The notes under the pieces were generated by a model. It was given only the letters and a program-made list of their open reading frames with translations, ran no database searches and was not told the DNA's origin. Shown piece after piece: positions 1 to 7,837 of a stretch of 28,924 nucleotides of DNA (the first letter of the stretch is position 1; each line of letters opens with the position of its first letter). This stretch comes from a virus. Location: IMG/VR virus record IMGVR_UViG_3300013103_000813, positions 1 through 28,924 of that record; one strand, given 5' to 3'. Both the position numbers and the translations under genes were made by a program.

Positions 1-1
1 A

Positions 2-727
2 AACTCAATATACAGACAAATTGATATTGGCTTGCCAAAAACTGAAGCACTTAAAGATATTTTACAATCGAAAAATCAAGATCTAGATATTGAAATTATA
101 ACAGAAAAATTTCTTGAGCAGAAATCAGAAATTCCAGATAGTGATTTAATCTTAGACTGTAGAGATATAACATATGATCGAGGAACTAAAATTGATGCTC
201 GTATGTTTATTTCGTCTAGATATTTAATAGTTGATTGTCGTAAAAATGTTAATTACTCAAAACAAGTAGTTGGAAAATATATAGTCGAATTAAGCAAAGA
301 TGATTTAAGATATGCTGCTTCAATTGTATCAATGGCAATTCATAGTGGAACATTTAAGTCTTTGTTAAAAAACAAATCAGTGCAAAAATATGAACTAGAT
401 TATGTAAAGCATATTGACAATTACGAATGTGATATTGTATATGAAAATTTAGTTGGAGAAAATAAATTTATTAATCTTCCAGACAAAATTGTTCCTATAA
501 TTGACATGAACAAATCAAAAGATATAAATGTCTTTTTAGGAAGTAAAGTGTTACCAATCACTGAAAGATTGATTCCAAAGAATACATTACAGAACAGCGG
601 AGATTTAATTTCAAATTTAATATCTGTCGCTACAAGCGAATGTGATTTTAACCATTTTATTATCTCATTATTTCAAGAAAACAACCAAGTTTTTATTGAA
701 TTAATACCAGAAACGGGAGCAGCTTAA
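2..727 (+). CDS. ThiF/E1-like adenylyltransferase, C-terminal part (cut by left edge)
   Basis: The frame is open to the left edge, so the start is missing; a TTG at 32 is inside the fold and is not a credible start. The first visible residues read IYRQIDIGLPKTEALKDIL, matching the NLxRQ...diGkpKa segment of ThiF/MoeB/E1 enzymes, which adenylate the C-terminus of a ubiquitin-like or sulfur-carrier protein. A second match is LILDCRD near 149-166, aligning with the ThiF segment LDCTDN that holds the catalytic aspartate. The ATP-binding GxGxxG part lies outside the window. No CxxC zinc pair is seen downstream. The last 70 residues (521-724) look like a separate small alpha/beta domain ending in GAA. 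The stop overlaps the next start (TAATG), so the two are translationally coupled. Family membership is fairly secure; the substrate is unknown. Confidence 0.6.
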   Translation, partial: NSIYRQIDIGLPKTEALKDILQSKNQDLDIEIITEKFLEQKSEIPDSDLILDCRDITYDRGTKIDARMFISSRYLIVDCRKNVNYSKQVVGKYIVELSKDDLRYAASIVSMAIHSGTFKSLLKNKSVQKYELDYVKHIDNYECDIVYENLVGENKFINLPDKIVPIIDMNKSKDINVFLGSKVLPITERLIPKNTLQNSGDLISNLISVATSECDFNHFIISLFQENNQVFIELIPETGAA

Positions 728-1065
728 TGTTAGTAAAAAATACATTTGTTCCCGGTGTTTTTGTCCCATATAAATTAATTTTTAAAAATGAACTTTACAA
801 TATTATAGATTTAGAAAAAAAATTTATAATTAGAGGATATACGATCCAGACTGTAGATAAACAAATTGATATGGTTTTTATAAAGAATTCACATCCAAAT
901 GCAAATCCAAAGACTGGTGAATTTTGTATCCCCAACTCATTAAGAGAACATACTATTTGTACAAGTAGTAAAAATATCTTAGAATTGATATTATGTTGCT
1001 TTAATTTAGATGATTGTTATTTTACTCCTTGGGACGAAATAAAATATAAAAGACAAGAGGTGTAA
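727..1065 (+). CDS. E2-like (ubiquitin-conjugating fold) small protein
   Basis: A 112-residue protein whose ATG overlaps the stop of the E1-like gene. Its centre has H56-P57-N58, G64 and C67 (SHPNANPKTGEFCIPNSL), which fits the E2 signature HPN-x(4-5)-G-x-[IV]-C-L with one extra residue; C67 would be the thioester cysteine. It is followed by NILELILCCF, where E2 proteins have the helix after the active site, and by a PW near the end. The strands expected before HPN are visible (PYKLIF, IDMVFIKN). At 112 residues it is shorter than eukaryotic E2 (about 150) but within reach of prokaryotic E2-like families. Adjacency to an E1-like enzyme supports the reading. The match is by motif only; an inactive RWD-like relative is possible, although the cysteine is present. 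Confidence 0.5.
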   Translation: MLVKNTFVPGVFVPYKLIFKNELYNIIDLEKKFIIRGYTIQTVDKQIDMVFIKNSHPNANPKTGEFCIPNSLREHTICTSSKNILELILCCFNLDDCYFTPWDEIKYKRQEV

Positions 1066-1067
1066 AA

Positions 1068-1280
1068 ATGTCAGAAAAAAAAAGAAATGCCGGTGAGGAA
1101 AAACTAAAACATCGAGTTTCAGAAGCTATAGATGAAATCACTGAGGTAACAAAACAAGCTCTCGAAAAAGTATTTGCAGGAATGGTCGAGAGAACATCTG
1201 AAGTTTGCTCTGATATAATTAATAAGAAACGAGATAAAATTAAAAGTAAAATTGAAGGTATAAACAATGGAGAAGAATAA
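1068..1280 (+). CDS. Small charged helical protein, probable coiled coil
   Basis: A 70-residue protein starting two bases after the E2-like gene, with the ribosome site AGAGGTG at 1055-1061. It is dominated by K, E, I and V, and its middle part (about residues 14-65) has heptad-like spacing of hydrophobic residues, so a single long helix or coiled coil is likely. No recognised domain, cysteine cluster or membrane segment is present. It overlaps the next gene by 14 bases and belongs to the operon that leads into RNA polymerase beta-prime. Function is not recognised; an accessory role in the polymerase or in the E1/E2 module is possible from position only. Confidence 0.6.
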   Translation: MSEKKRNAGEEKLKHRVSEAIDEITEVTKQALEKVFAGMVERTSEVCSDIINKKRDKIKSKIEGINNGEE

Positions 1281-1473
1281 TCCAACTCTTTCAATTGAAG
1301 AAATATTAGATCAAAAAATTGAAGAAAAAATCAAACATTTGACTAAAGAGGATGTCCAATTTATAGTAAATGAATTAATCCCAAAGTTTGATGAGTTAAT
1401 TGCAGAAAGAGTGAAAACTCATTTTTATGAACTGGGCAAATTCCTCACAGAAAAATTTGATCCAGGAGCGTAG
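1267..1473 (+). CDS. Small acidic helical protein upstream of RNA polymerase beta-prime
   Basis: A 68-residue helical protein starting inside the end of the previous gene (ATG at 1267, reached by the GAAGG at 1254-1258) and ending TAG two bases before the beta-prime start. The sequence is mostly amphipathic helix. It ends FDPGA. Its size and position invite comparison with the RNA polymerase omega subunit, but the omega hallmarks (an ARVT-like start and a conserved NRFEL-type segment) are absent, so that call is not made. No function is recognised. Confidence 0.6.
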   Translation: MEKNNPTLSIEEILDQKIEEKIKHLTKEDVQFIVNELIPKFDELIAERVKTHFYELGKFLTEKFDPGA

Positions 1474-1475
1474 GT

Positions 1476-4181
1476 ATGCCAAAAATATTAGATTATAATT
1501 CATTTTGTGAAAACTTAGACGAAGTGACGTCTCTAAAAATATTTGGTAAAAAGAAGTTCCATCCAGAGGGACTATTTTCTGAGCAAATATTCGGTCCAAT
1601 AAAAAATTATACTTGCCAATGTGGAACCTATTATGGAATTTCACGAACAGGCGAACAATGTAAATTATGTAAAGTTGATATTGTAAACAGTAATATACGA
1701 AGAAAAAGATTCGCAAAAATTACAATACCAATTAAAGTTGTAAATCCATTATTTTATGACCTTTTGGTAGATCTTGGTGGAAAGGATTTAAAGAAAGCTA
1801 TTGATACACTTATGCGAAATGAGAAAAGTATTTTATATAAATCTCAAGATGATTATATAGTTACTGTTAATCAGAATACTCCAATTCCAGAAGGTTGTCA
1901 AGTTTGGGAACGAGCTGGTGCGATCTATGAGTTAATACTTGGAGTTGCAACAGTTGCAGTTAAGGGTGGTTCTGTTGAATGGAAATATATATTAGAAACT
2001 CTTGACAATTTATTAATTGACCAAATAATTGTTTTACCTCCTGACTTGAGACCAACATCAAAAAGTTCAGGAAAAAATAAGCAATTAATGGACAGAATAA
2101 ATAGATATTATATTCAAATTCTTACAAGGAAAGAAGCTATGAAAGAGATAATTATAAATATCTATAAAGATAAGGATTTGTATTATACCTATTTTAAACA
2201 ACTCCAAAAAGATGTAAATGAATTATATACAAGGATATTAGAAAAGATAGCAAAGAAAGAAGGTCTGATAAGAGGAAATATTCTTGGAAAAAGAATTGAC
2301 TTTTCAGGTCGCGCTGTTATTACACCAGATCCTACTCTTAAGTTAGACGAGTGTAAATTACCATATCTAATGGTCCTTGAAATATTCAAATTACCAATAG
2401 CAAAGAGATTGTTAGAACTTGGCAAGTTTAAGCCATTAAACCAGGCAATTGATTTTGTAGATAAATGTATTGACAATCAAGTTCCTGTTTTATATGGAAT
2501 TTGTAACGATATAATTACTGGAAAATATTGCGTATTAAATAGACAACCTTCTCTTCATAAATTAAGTATGCTTGGTTTTAAAATTAAAATAACATTAGAT
2601 CAAGTTATTAAAATACACCCTCTTTCTTGTCCTCCATTCAATGCTGATTTTGATGGGGATCAAATGGCGGTTTATATACCAATTACTGAAGAATGTGAAA
2701 AAGAGATTGAAGAAAAGATATCAATTAAAGAAAATTTAAATAGTCCTGCAAACGAATCTCTTACAACCATACCAACTCAAGATATTGTCTTAGGAATATA
2801 CTATTTAACATCATCTGAATTTAAAAATACAGAAAAAGTCACATATAAAAATCAGAAAATCACTTGGGGTCAAGCAGTATTTAATAAACAATTACCAAAA
2901 GATTATCCAGTTATATCAGATGTTGTTAATAAAAAATTATTACTTCAAATATTAAATGATATTAAAAATAGATATACGACAGATGAAGCAATTAAAGTTC
3001 TTGATAATATAAAACGTATTGGTTTTAAATATGCAACATTGTTTGGTTGTACAATGTCATTAAAAGATTGCTATATTGAAGAATCAAAAGAACTTAAGAA
3101 AGATATTTACTCTCCTAAAAGTACAAGGGAGCAATTAGTTGCTTCATCAGATCAGTCACTAATTGAAAAAATAAGAAATAGTTTTAAATACTCACATATG
3201 ATTGAATCTGGTGCTAGAGGTAGTTGGGACCAGGTAAAACAGTTAATTTTAACACGAGGTTTTATTTCAAATTTTGATGGTGAGATTTTACCTTACCCAA
3301 TTAAAAACTCATTGATTGACGGGCTAAACCAAGAAGAGTTTTTCTTTTCAACATATGGATGCCGTAAAGGTTTATTGGATGTTGCTTTAAATACTGGAAC
3401 GTCTGGCTACCTTTCAAGAAAATTAATTTTTACATGCGCAAATTTGCAAATTGATTCAGAACTAGAAGATTGTGGCACTAAAGATCTTCTTGAAGTAAGT
3501 GTAAGCAGTAAACGAAAAGCAAGAATGTTAATTAATAGATATTATTCTGAGAATAATTCTCTACATAAAATTACAAGTGAAAATTATAAAAGTCTTATTG
3601 GTAAACATATTGAAATAAGAAGTCCAGTTCTTTGCAAGAGTCCAAAAATTTGCCATAAATGTTATGGTGATTTATACAAAAACTTAAATAGTCGATTCAT
3701 TGGGATTATTGCTGCTCAAACTCTTGGTGAAAGAGGTACACAATTAGTATTAAGAACTTTTCATACTTCAGGGTCAGCAATTATAAAAGGTGAAGAAACC
3801 CAAGATGAATCAATGAAACAAAAAGATATTATTGGCGATCTCGCCTCAGTTTCAAAGTTACTGCATAAATTTAGAGGAAAGACATATACTGATATAATTG
3901 AAGAATTATTTGATGTATATGATAAAGATATATATCACGTTCATTTTGAATGTGTAGTTTCACAGTTAATGTGGAAATTCCATACTAAATGGAGATTGCT
4001 AGAAAACAGAGATCAAGTTTCGCCAGATTATTTCTCAGTCCAAAGCGTCCCAAACAACGAAAGTTGGATTTTAGCTATGGCATTTTCAAACCCCAAGAGA
4101 GCAATTTTACAGGGAATCTTATATGAGAGTAGATACTCAGGAATCATTGATAAGATTCTGAAAGGTGAAAAAATAAACTAG
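1476..4181 (+). CDS. rpoC: Phage-encoded DNA-directed RNA polymerase beta-prime subunit
   Basis: A 901-residue catalytic subunit in one reading frame. The N-terminal zinc site is present (C47, C49, C62, C65), followed by IRRKRFAKITIP. The active-site loop NADFDGDQM at residues 389-397 has all three magnesium-binding aspartates (D391, D393, D395). The bridge-helix segment ESGARGSWDQVKQL and the STYGCRKGLLDVALNT segment follow. The second zinc site is complete: C666 (in DCGTKD), C720, C726, C729 (in CHKCYGD). The trigger-loop segment AAQTLGERGTQLVLRTFHTS starts at 746. It is about 500 residues shorter than E. coli beta-prime; most of the part after the trigger loop is missing, though a SWILAMAF segment matching the conserved bacterial C-terminal region remains. 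Catalytic competence is predicted. No alpha, omega or sigma gene is seen nearby, so assembly must differ from the bacterial enzyme or use host parts. Confidence 0.97.
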   Translation: MPKILDYNSFCENLDEVTSLKIFGKKKFHPEGLFSEQIFGPIKNYTCQCGTYYGISRTGEQCKLCKVDIVNSNIRRKRFAKITIPIKVVNPLFYDLLVDLGGKDLKKAIDTLMRNEKSILYKSQDDYIVTVNQNTPIPEGCQVWERAGAIYELILGVATVAVKGGSVEWKYILETLDNLLIDQIIVLPPDLRPTSKSSGKNKQLMDRINRYYIQILTRKEAMKEIIINIYKDKDLYYTYFKQLQKDVNELYTRILEKIAKKEGLIRGNILGKRIDFSGRAVITPDPTLKLDECKLPYLMVLEIFKLPIAKRLLELGKFKPLNQAIDFVDKCIDNQVPVLYGICNDIITGKYCVLNRQPSLHKLSMLGFKIKITLDQVIKIHPLSCPPFNADFDGDQMAVYIPITEECEKEIEEKISIKENLNSPANESLTTIPTQDIVLGIYYLTSSEFKNTEKVTYKNQKITWGQAVFNKQLPKDYPVISDVVNKKLLLQILNDIKNRYTTDEAIKVLDNIKRIGFKYATLFGCTMSLKDCYIEESKELKKDIYSPKSTREQLVASSDQSLIEKIRNSFKYSHMIESGARGSWDQVKQLILTRGFISNFDGEILPYPIKNSLIDGLNQEEFFFSTYGCRKGLLDVALNTGTSGYLSRKLIFTCANLQIDSELEDCGTKDLLEVSVSSKRKARMLINRYYSENNSLHKITSENYKSLIGKHIEIRSPVLCKSPKICHKCYGDLYKNLNSRFIGIIAAQTLGERGTQLVLRTFHTSGSAIIKGEETQDESMKQKDIIGDLASVSKLLHKFRGKTYTDIIEELFDVYDKDIYHVHFECVVSQLMWKFHTKWRLLENRDQVSPDYFSVQSVPNNESWILAMAFSNPKRAILQGILYESRYSGIIDKILKGEKIN

Positions 4182-4190
4182 GGTATTATT

Positions 4191-4361
4191 ATGAGAGATC
4201 CAAAACGTATTGACGAAACTTTAGATGTGATTCGGGGAATCTGGAAATGAAGTCCAGATCTCCGACTCACTCAATTAATTATGAATGCTGTGTATCCAAC
4301 CAAAGATCCATTCTATATTGAGGATAAAGATTTGGTGAAAAGGCTTAAAAGATTTCAGTAA
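4191..4361 (+). pseudogene. Conserved small MRDPKRI...PDLRL protein interrupted by in-frame TGA
   Basis: Reading from ATG 4191 gives MRDPKRIDETLDVIRGIWK, then TGA at 4248-4250, then in the same frame SPDLRLTQLIMNA and DPFYIEDKDLVKRLKRF to TAA at 4359-4361. Both halves match one conserved small-protein pattern as I know it (RDP.RI...L..IW...PDLRL.QLI.N....DPFYIED), about 55 residues and similar to proteins labelled DUF1040/YihD-like in bacteria and phages. Only a nonsense codon separates them; there is no frameshift. The rest of the window uses TGA as a true stop (for example at 7585, 8680, 11047 and 12425). It may be a degraded gene, a site of stop readthrough or a base error. It sits between the two polymerase subunits and has no strong ribosome site. 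Confidence 0.6.
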
Positions 4362-4378
4362 AAAATTAAAAAATATTT

Positions 4379-4384
4379 AGGAGG
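4379..4384 (+). promoter_or_regulatory. Strong ribosome binding site that selects a TTG start for beta
   Basis: AGGAGG lies 10 bases before TTG 4395. No ATG lies at a usable distance in frame, and the protein from this TTG continues without a gap into recognisable beta sequence, so TTG is taken as the start. Confidence 0.75.
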
Positions 4385-4394
4385 AATTAATAAC

Positions 4395-7385
4395 TTGAAT
4401 ATAATTAATCCTACATTTAAAATTCAAGATGAAGATTTTAATATCTTCACAATAAGGAAAAAAGATTATGAACAGATTTTACCTTTAGTTGAAGAAATAG
4501 TTAAGCCAGTAGAGGAAATTGGATTTGAAATTATTGAAGTAAATTTAAAAGACTCTCGTTTTTCATCAAGAGAGTTATCAAAGACAATTAAACAAACTTT
4601 GGTTATTAAATTAAGGAAAGGGAATTCAAATATCGACTTGAGCATTTTTATTCCAAAGTTGATAGATGATAATTATGTTGTAATAAATGGGAGAAAAAAA
4701 ATTCCATTATTTCAACTATTTGATATACCTATCGTAACCAGAGGTGAGAGTATAAAAATTAGAACAAATGTAGCTACAGTAATGGTTTATAAAGATCGAG
4801 AAGAACCAGCTATAAAAGTAAGTTTTCTTGGTAAAAAAGTTCCACTGTCTCTGATCTTATGCGCATATTACAGCATAGAAGATGTTAAGAAATTGTTTGA
4901 TATTGATCTTCCTATTGATGAAAATTCCGAAGATTTATATGAGTTATTAAGGAAGGATATAAAATTTCATCTTGATGAGTCTGAAGGCTATACACAAGAC
5001 GATTTTATCATTGAGCTTGGTAGAACCTACTCCAAATATAATGCCAAATCAAAGGGTGAAGATATTTTATATGCAATTGATTTGATTCCAAAGGTTGATC
5101 TTTTAACCACTAAATTCTTTCATACTGATTCTTTATTAAATGAAATTATATATGCAATCAAAACAGTAAATATTGATGACACATTATTTACAAATAAAAG
5201 AGTTAGATGTTTTGAATATATGATATTATCAAAGATTTCAAAGATCATATTTGATTTATGTTTTGCTAACAGAACAGCCAGACAACCAAAATTTAATATT
5301 AACTCAACTCAAATATTATCAGAATGTAATGTATCAGAAATAGTCCAGTTCAATTTCTCTATTAATCCTGTTGAAGAGTTGACAAAATTATCACGAATTA
5401 GTTTATTAGGACCTGGAGGTTTCAAAAGAGAAAATATTCCAAAACATTTAAGAGATATTTGTCCAACAATGTTTGGAAGAATTTGTCCAGTGGATACTCC
5501 AGATAGAGATAACTGTGGAGTATTACAAAATCTAGTACCAAATGTTAACTTAAGTGATGATTTAAGATTTACTAATGAAATCTGTGATAAACAGCCAATC
5601 TCAATACCTGTTTCACTAACTCCATTTTTAAAGCATGACGATCAAACCAGATTACAGATGGCTTCATCTCAAATGAGACAATCAATAATGCTGAAAGATT
5701 TTGATCCACCGTTAATAGGTTCTGGTTGTGAAAATTTATATACAGACTTTACCCAGTTTGTTAAAAGAGCAAAACATTCTGGTAAAGTGGTGTATATTGA
5801 TGACGATTATATTATCGTAATGTATGATAATGGTAAACCAGACATTTTTGATATTTCATATCGAAAAATTTATGTTGAGCATTTAGACTTTATGAATCTA
5901 TATGTTAAAACGGGAGATAAATTTAAATCTGGAGATATTTTAGCAGAAAGTAATTTCTGTAAAAATGGTCATATCAACATTGGAAAAAATCTTTTAGTAG
6001 GTGTTATGGTTTATTACGGAAATAATTATGAGGATGGTGTCGTTATTTCTGATAGATTAGTAAACAAAGATATATTTACATCTGTGCATTACAGAGATTT
6101 GTCATTTATGCTATCTCCAGATAAAGTTCTTTTATCTTTAGATGAAAAAGTGTATAAACCATTACCAAATAACTTAGAAACAATTAAAGCAGGGAACCCT
6201 TATGCAATCATTAAAAAATTGACTTCAAAAGAATTGTACTCACCATTTTCTGAAGATGTTGTTCTCGAAGCGAAAAAGAGTTTCATTATATCTGAAGTAA
6301 ATTTATATGCAAATGACTGGAATACTGAGATTCCAGAGTTTCGAGATTGGGTAAAGGAGCGTTTAGATAAACAAAGAGATAAACAAAAATATTTACAAAA
6401 AGTAGTGATAGATATTTTTGGTAAAGATGAAGGAACAAAGGTCATTCAAGAAAGAAGTATGGATAAATTTTCAGTTGATAAAAAATATAAACTGAAACGT
6501 GAAAAAATAAACGGAATCTTTGTTAAAATGTATGGAGTTCATTTTAGAAGGATAAGAGTTGGAGATAAAATTGCTAATAGGCATGGTAATAAAGGAGTAA
6601 TTTCACAGATTGTTCCACACGAAAAAATGCCACAATTAGAAGATGGAAGACATTTAGATATTTGTATCAACCCATTAGGAATAATTTCTAGAATGAATAT
6701 TGGTCAGCTCTATGAAATGCATCTATCAATGTCTATACAAGATCTAAAAAATAATATAGTTATAATGTTAAGTGAAAATAAACCACAAGATGAAATTAAA
6801 AAATATTTACTTGATTATATTAACATCATTGACAAGACAATTGATAACTGGTATTATAAACAATTCGTTGAGCAAATTCCTGAAGTAATAACTGAAGATT
6901 TTATAAAAGATCTTACTATAATACAACCCCCGTTCGAATCTTGTAGGTTAGATGAGGTTAAGAAAGCTCTTGAGTACACCAATACAAAATTTGAGCAAAA
7001 AATTTATGATCCTCTATCAGAAACTCATCTTGTAAACAAAATTGCTACAGGATTTATTTATTTTTTCAGAATGGTTCATATTGCAGAAGAAAAATTAGCT
7101 GCTAGAGGTATTGGTGCATATGCTAGACGAACATTACAGCCGCTTGGTGGAAGAAAGAATAAAGGCGGTCAAAGATGTGGAGAAATGGAAACTGCATGTT
7201 TAATCGGTCATGATGCACCACATAATTTATTTGAGTTTCTAACTACAAAATCAGATTGTATTGATTTGAAAAATAATTATATTAGAAATCTTATTGAACC
7301 AATGTTCAGTGATGAATTATGCGATATAGTTCCAGAATCAGTTAAGTTATTAAAATCATATCTAACTGTAATAGGAGTTGATTAA
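4395..7385 (+). CDS. rpoB: Phage-encoded DNA-directed RNA polymerase beta subunit
   Basis: A 996-residue subunit from a TTG start. Conserved blocks in order: the rifampicin-cluster region and GPGGFKRENIPKHLRD (G339 onward), then TMFGRICPVDTPDRDNCG; YEDGVVIS around E546-D547; the active-site block GDKIANRHGNKGVIS from G723, with NPLGIISRMNIGQ after it; and a C-terminal block with GAYARRTLQPLGG, GGQRCGEMET and a FLTTKSD segment that contacts beta-prime in bacterial enzymes. It is shorter than E. coli beta (1342) or Bacillus beta (about 1190), with the reduction mainly in the N-terminal lobes. D516 and H526 of the rifampicin pocket are replaced by F321 and K331. It pairs with the beta-prime gene upstream. 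Unlike phiKZ-type phages, where these subunits are split over several genes, both chains are single frames here. Confidence 0.97.
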   Translation: MNIINPTFKIQDEDFNIFTIRKKDYEQILPLVEEIVKPVEEIGFEIIEVNLKDSRFSSRELSKTIKQTLVIKLRKGNSNIDLSIFIPKLIDDNYVVINGRKKIPLFQLFDIPIVTRGESIKIRTNVATVMVYKDREEPAIKVSFLGKKVPLSLILCAYYSIEDVKKLFDIDLPIDENSEDLYELLRKDIKFHLDESEGYTQDDFIIELGRTYSKYNAKSKGEDILYAIDLIPKVDLLTTKFFHTDSLLNEIIYAIKTVNIDDTLFTNKRVRCFEYMILSKISKIIFDLCFANRTARQPKFNINSTQILSECNVSEIVQFNFSINPVEELTKLSRISLLGPGGFKRENIPKHLRDICPTMFGRICPVDTPDRDNCGVLQNLVPNVNLSDDLRFTNEICDKQPISIPVSLTPFLKHDDQTRLQMASSQMRQSIMLKDFDPPLIGSGCENLYTDFTQFVKRAKHSGKVVYIDDDYIIVMYDNGKPDIFDISYRKIYVEHLDFMNLYVKTGDKFKSGDILAESNFCKNGHINIGKNLLVGVMVYYGNNYEDGVVISDRLVNKDIFTSVHYRDLSFMLSPDKVLLSLDEKVYKPLPNNLETIKAGNPYAIIKKLTSKELYSPFSEDVVLEAKKSFIISEVNLYANDWNTEIPEFRDWVKERLDKQRDKQKYLQKVVIDIFGKDEGTKVIQERSMDKFSVDKKYKLKREKINGIFVKMYGVHFRRIRVGDKIANRHGNKGVISQIVPHEKMPQLEDGRHLDICINPLGIISRMNIGQLYEMHLSMSIQDLKNNIVIMLSENKPQDEIKKYLLDYINIIDKTIDNWYYKQFVEQIPEVITEDFIKDLTIIQPPFESCRLDEVKKALEYTNTKFEQKIYDPLSETHLVNKIATGFIYFFRMVHIAEEKLAARGIGAYARRTLQPLGGRKNKGGQRCGEMETACLIGHDAPHNLFEFLTTKSDCIDLKNNYIRNLIEPMFSDELCDIVPESVKLLKSYLTVIGVD

Positions 7386-7585
7386 TGGCTTATAAGCAAT
7401 ATATAACGTGGGAGTCTTTTACTGCTGATACAAGCACTTCCAATTGTCTATTTCGATATGATCCTAGTCCTTTATTAGAAACAAGGTTAAAAAGAAAATT
7501 AGGTCTTGATAAAAATGAGAAGAAAGAAAAAATTAGTCAAAATATAGAACTAGTTCTTTTTAATATAAAGGATTTGGTAGTATGA
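7385..7585 (+). CDS. Small hypothetical protein
   Basis: A 66-residue protein whose ATG overlaps the beta stop codon (TAATG). The N-terminal half has several aromatic residues and one cysteine; the C-terminal half is lysine-rich with a short helical tail. No family is recognised. It overlaps the following gene by four bases (ATGA), so it lies in the same translational chain as beta and the zinc-ribbon protein. Confidence 0.55.
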   Translation: MAYKQYITWESFTADTSTSNCLFRYDPSPLLETRLKRKLGLDKNEKKEKISQNIELVLFNIKDLVV

Positions 7586-7818
7586 AGAAAAGATTTTGTC
7601 CAGTATGTGGAGGTGAAATATTATTTCATTATGAAACTCCCACTAAGGTATTTCGTATCGAAAATGGAACATTGTTCAGAGAAGATAATGTTCTATATGA
7701 TATTCCTGAATTAAAACCATATTGTTCAAATGATAAAACACATGTATTAGATAAAGATCTAGACTTTTGGCAATGGGTTGATTCAGTAGAAATGTTTTTT
7801 AAAGATAAAGGCTTATAA
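7582..7818 (+). CDS. Small zinc-ribbon protein
   Basis: A 78-residue protein opening with MKKRFCPVCGGEI. The knuckle C6-x2-C9 is clear; the other two ligands are probably C48 and H54 (YCSNDKTH), giving a treble-clef or ribbon-like zinc site. The C-terminal part (DKDLDFWQWVDSVEMFF) is likely an amphipathic helix. It starts within the stop of the previous gene. A nucleic-acid-binding or polymerase-associated role is plausible from the fold and from its place just after RNA polymerase beta, but nothing in the sequence proves it. Confidence 0.6.
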   Translation: MKKRFCPVCGGEILFHYETPTKVFRIENGTLFREDNVLYDIPELKPYCSNDKTHVLDKDLDFWQWVDSVEMFFKDKGL

Positions 7819-7837
7819 TTTATAGGGGGAAATATAA

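Noticed and set aside
1267-1473. RNA polymerase omega subunit
   Set aside because: Size and position fit, but none of the conserved omega segments is present.
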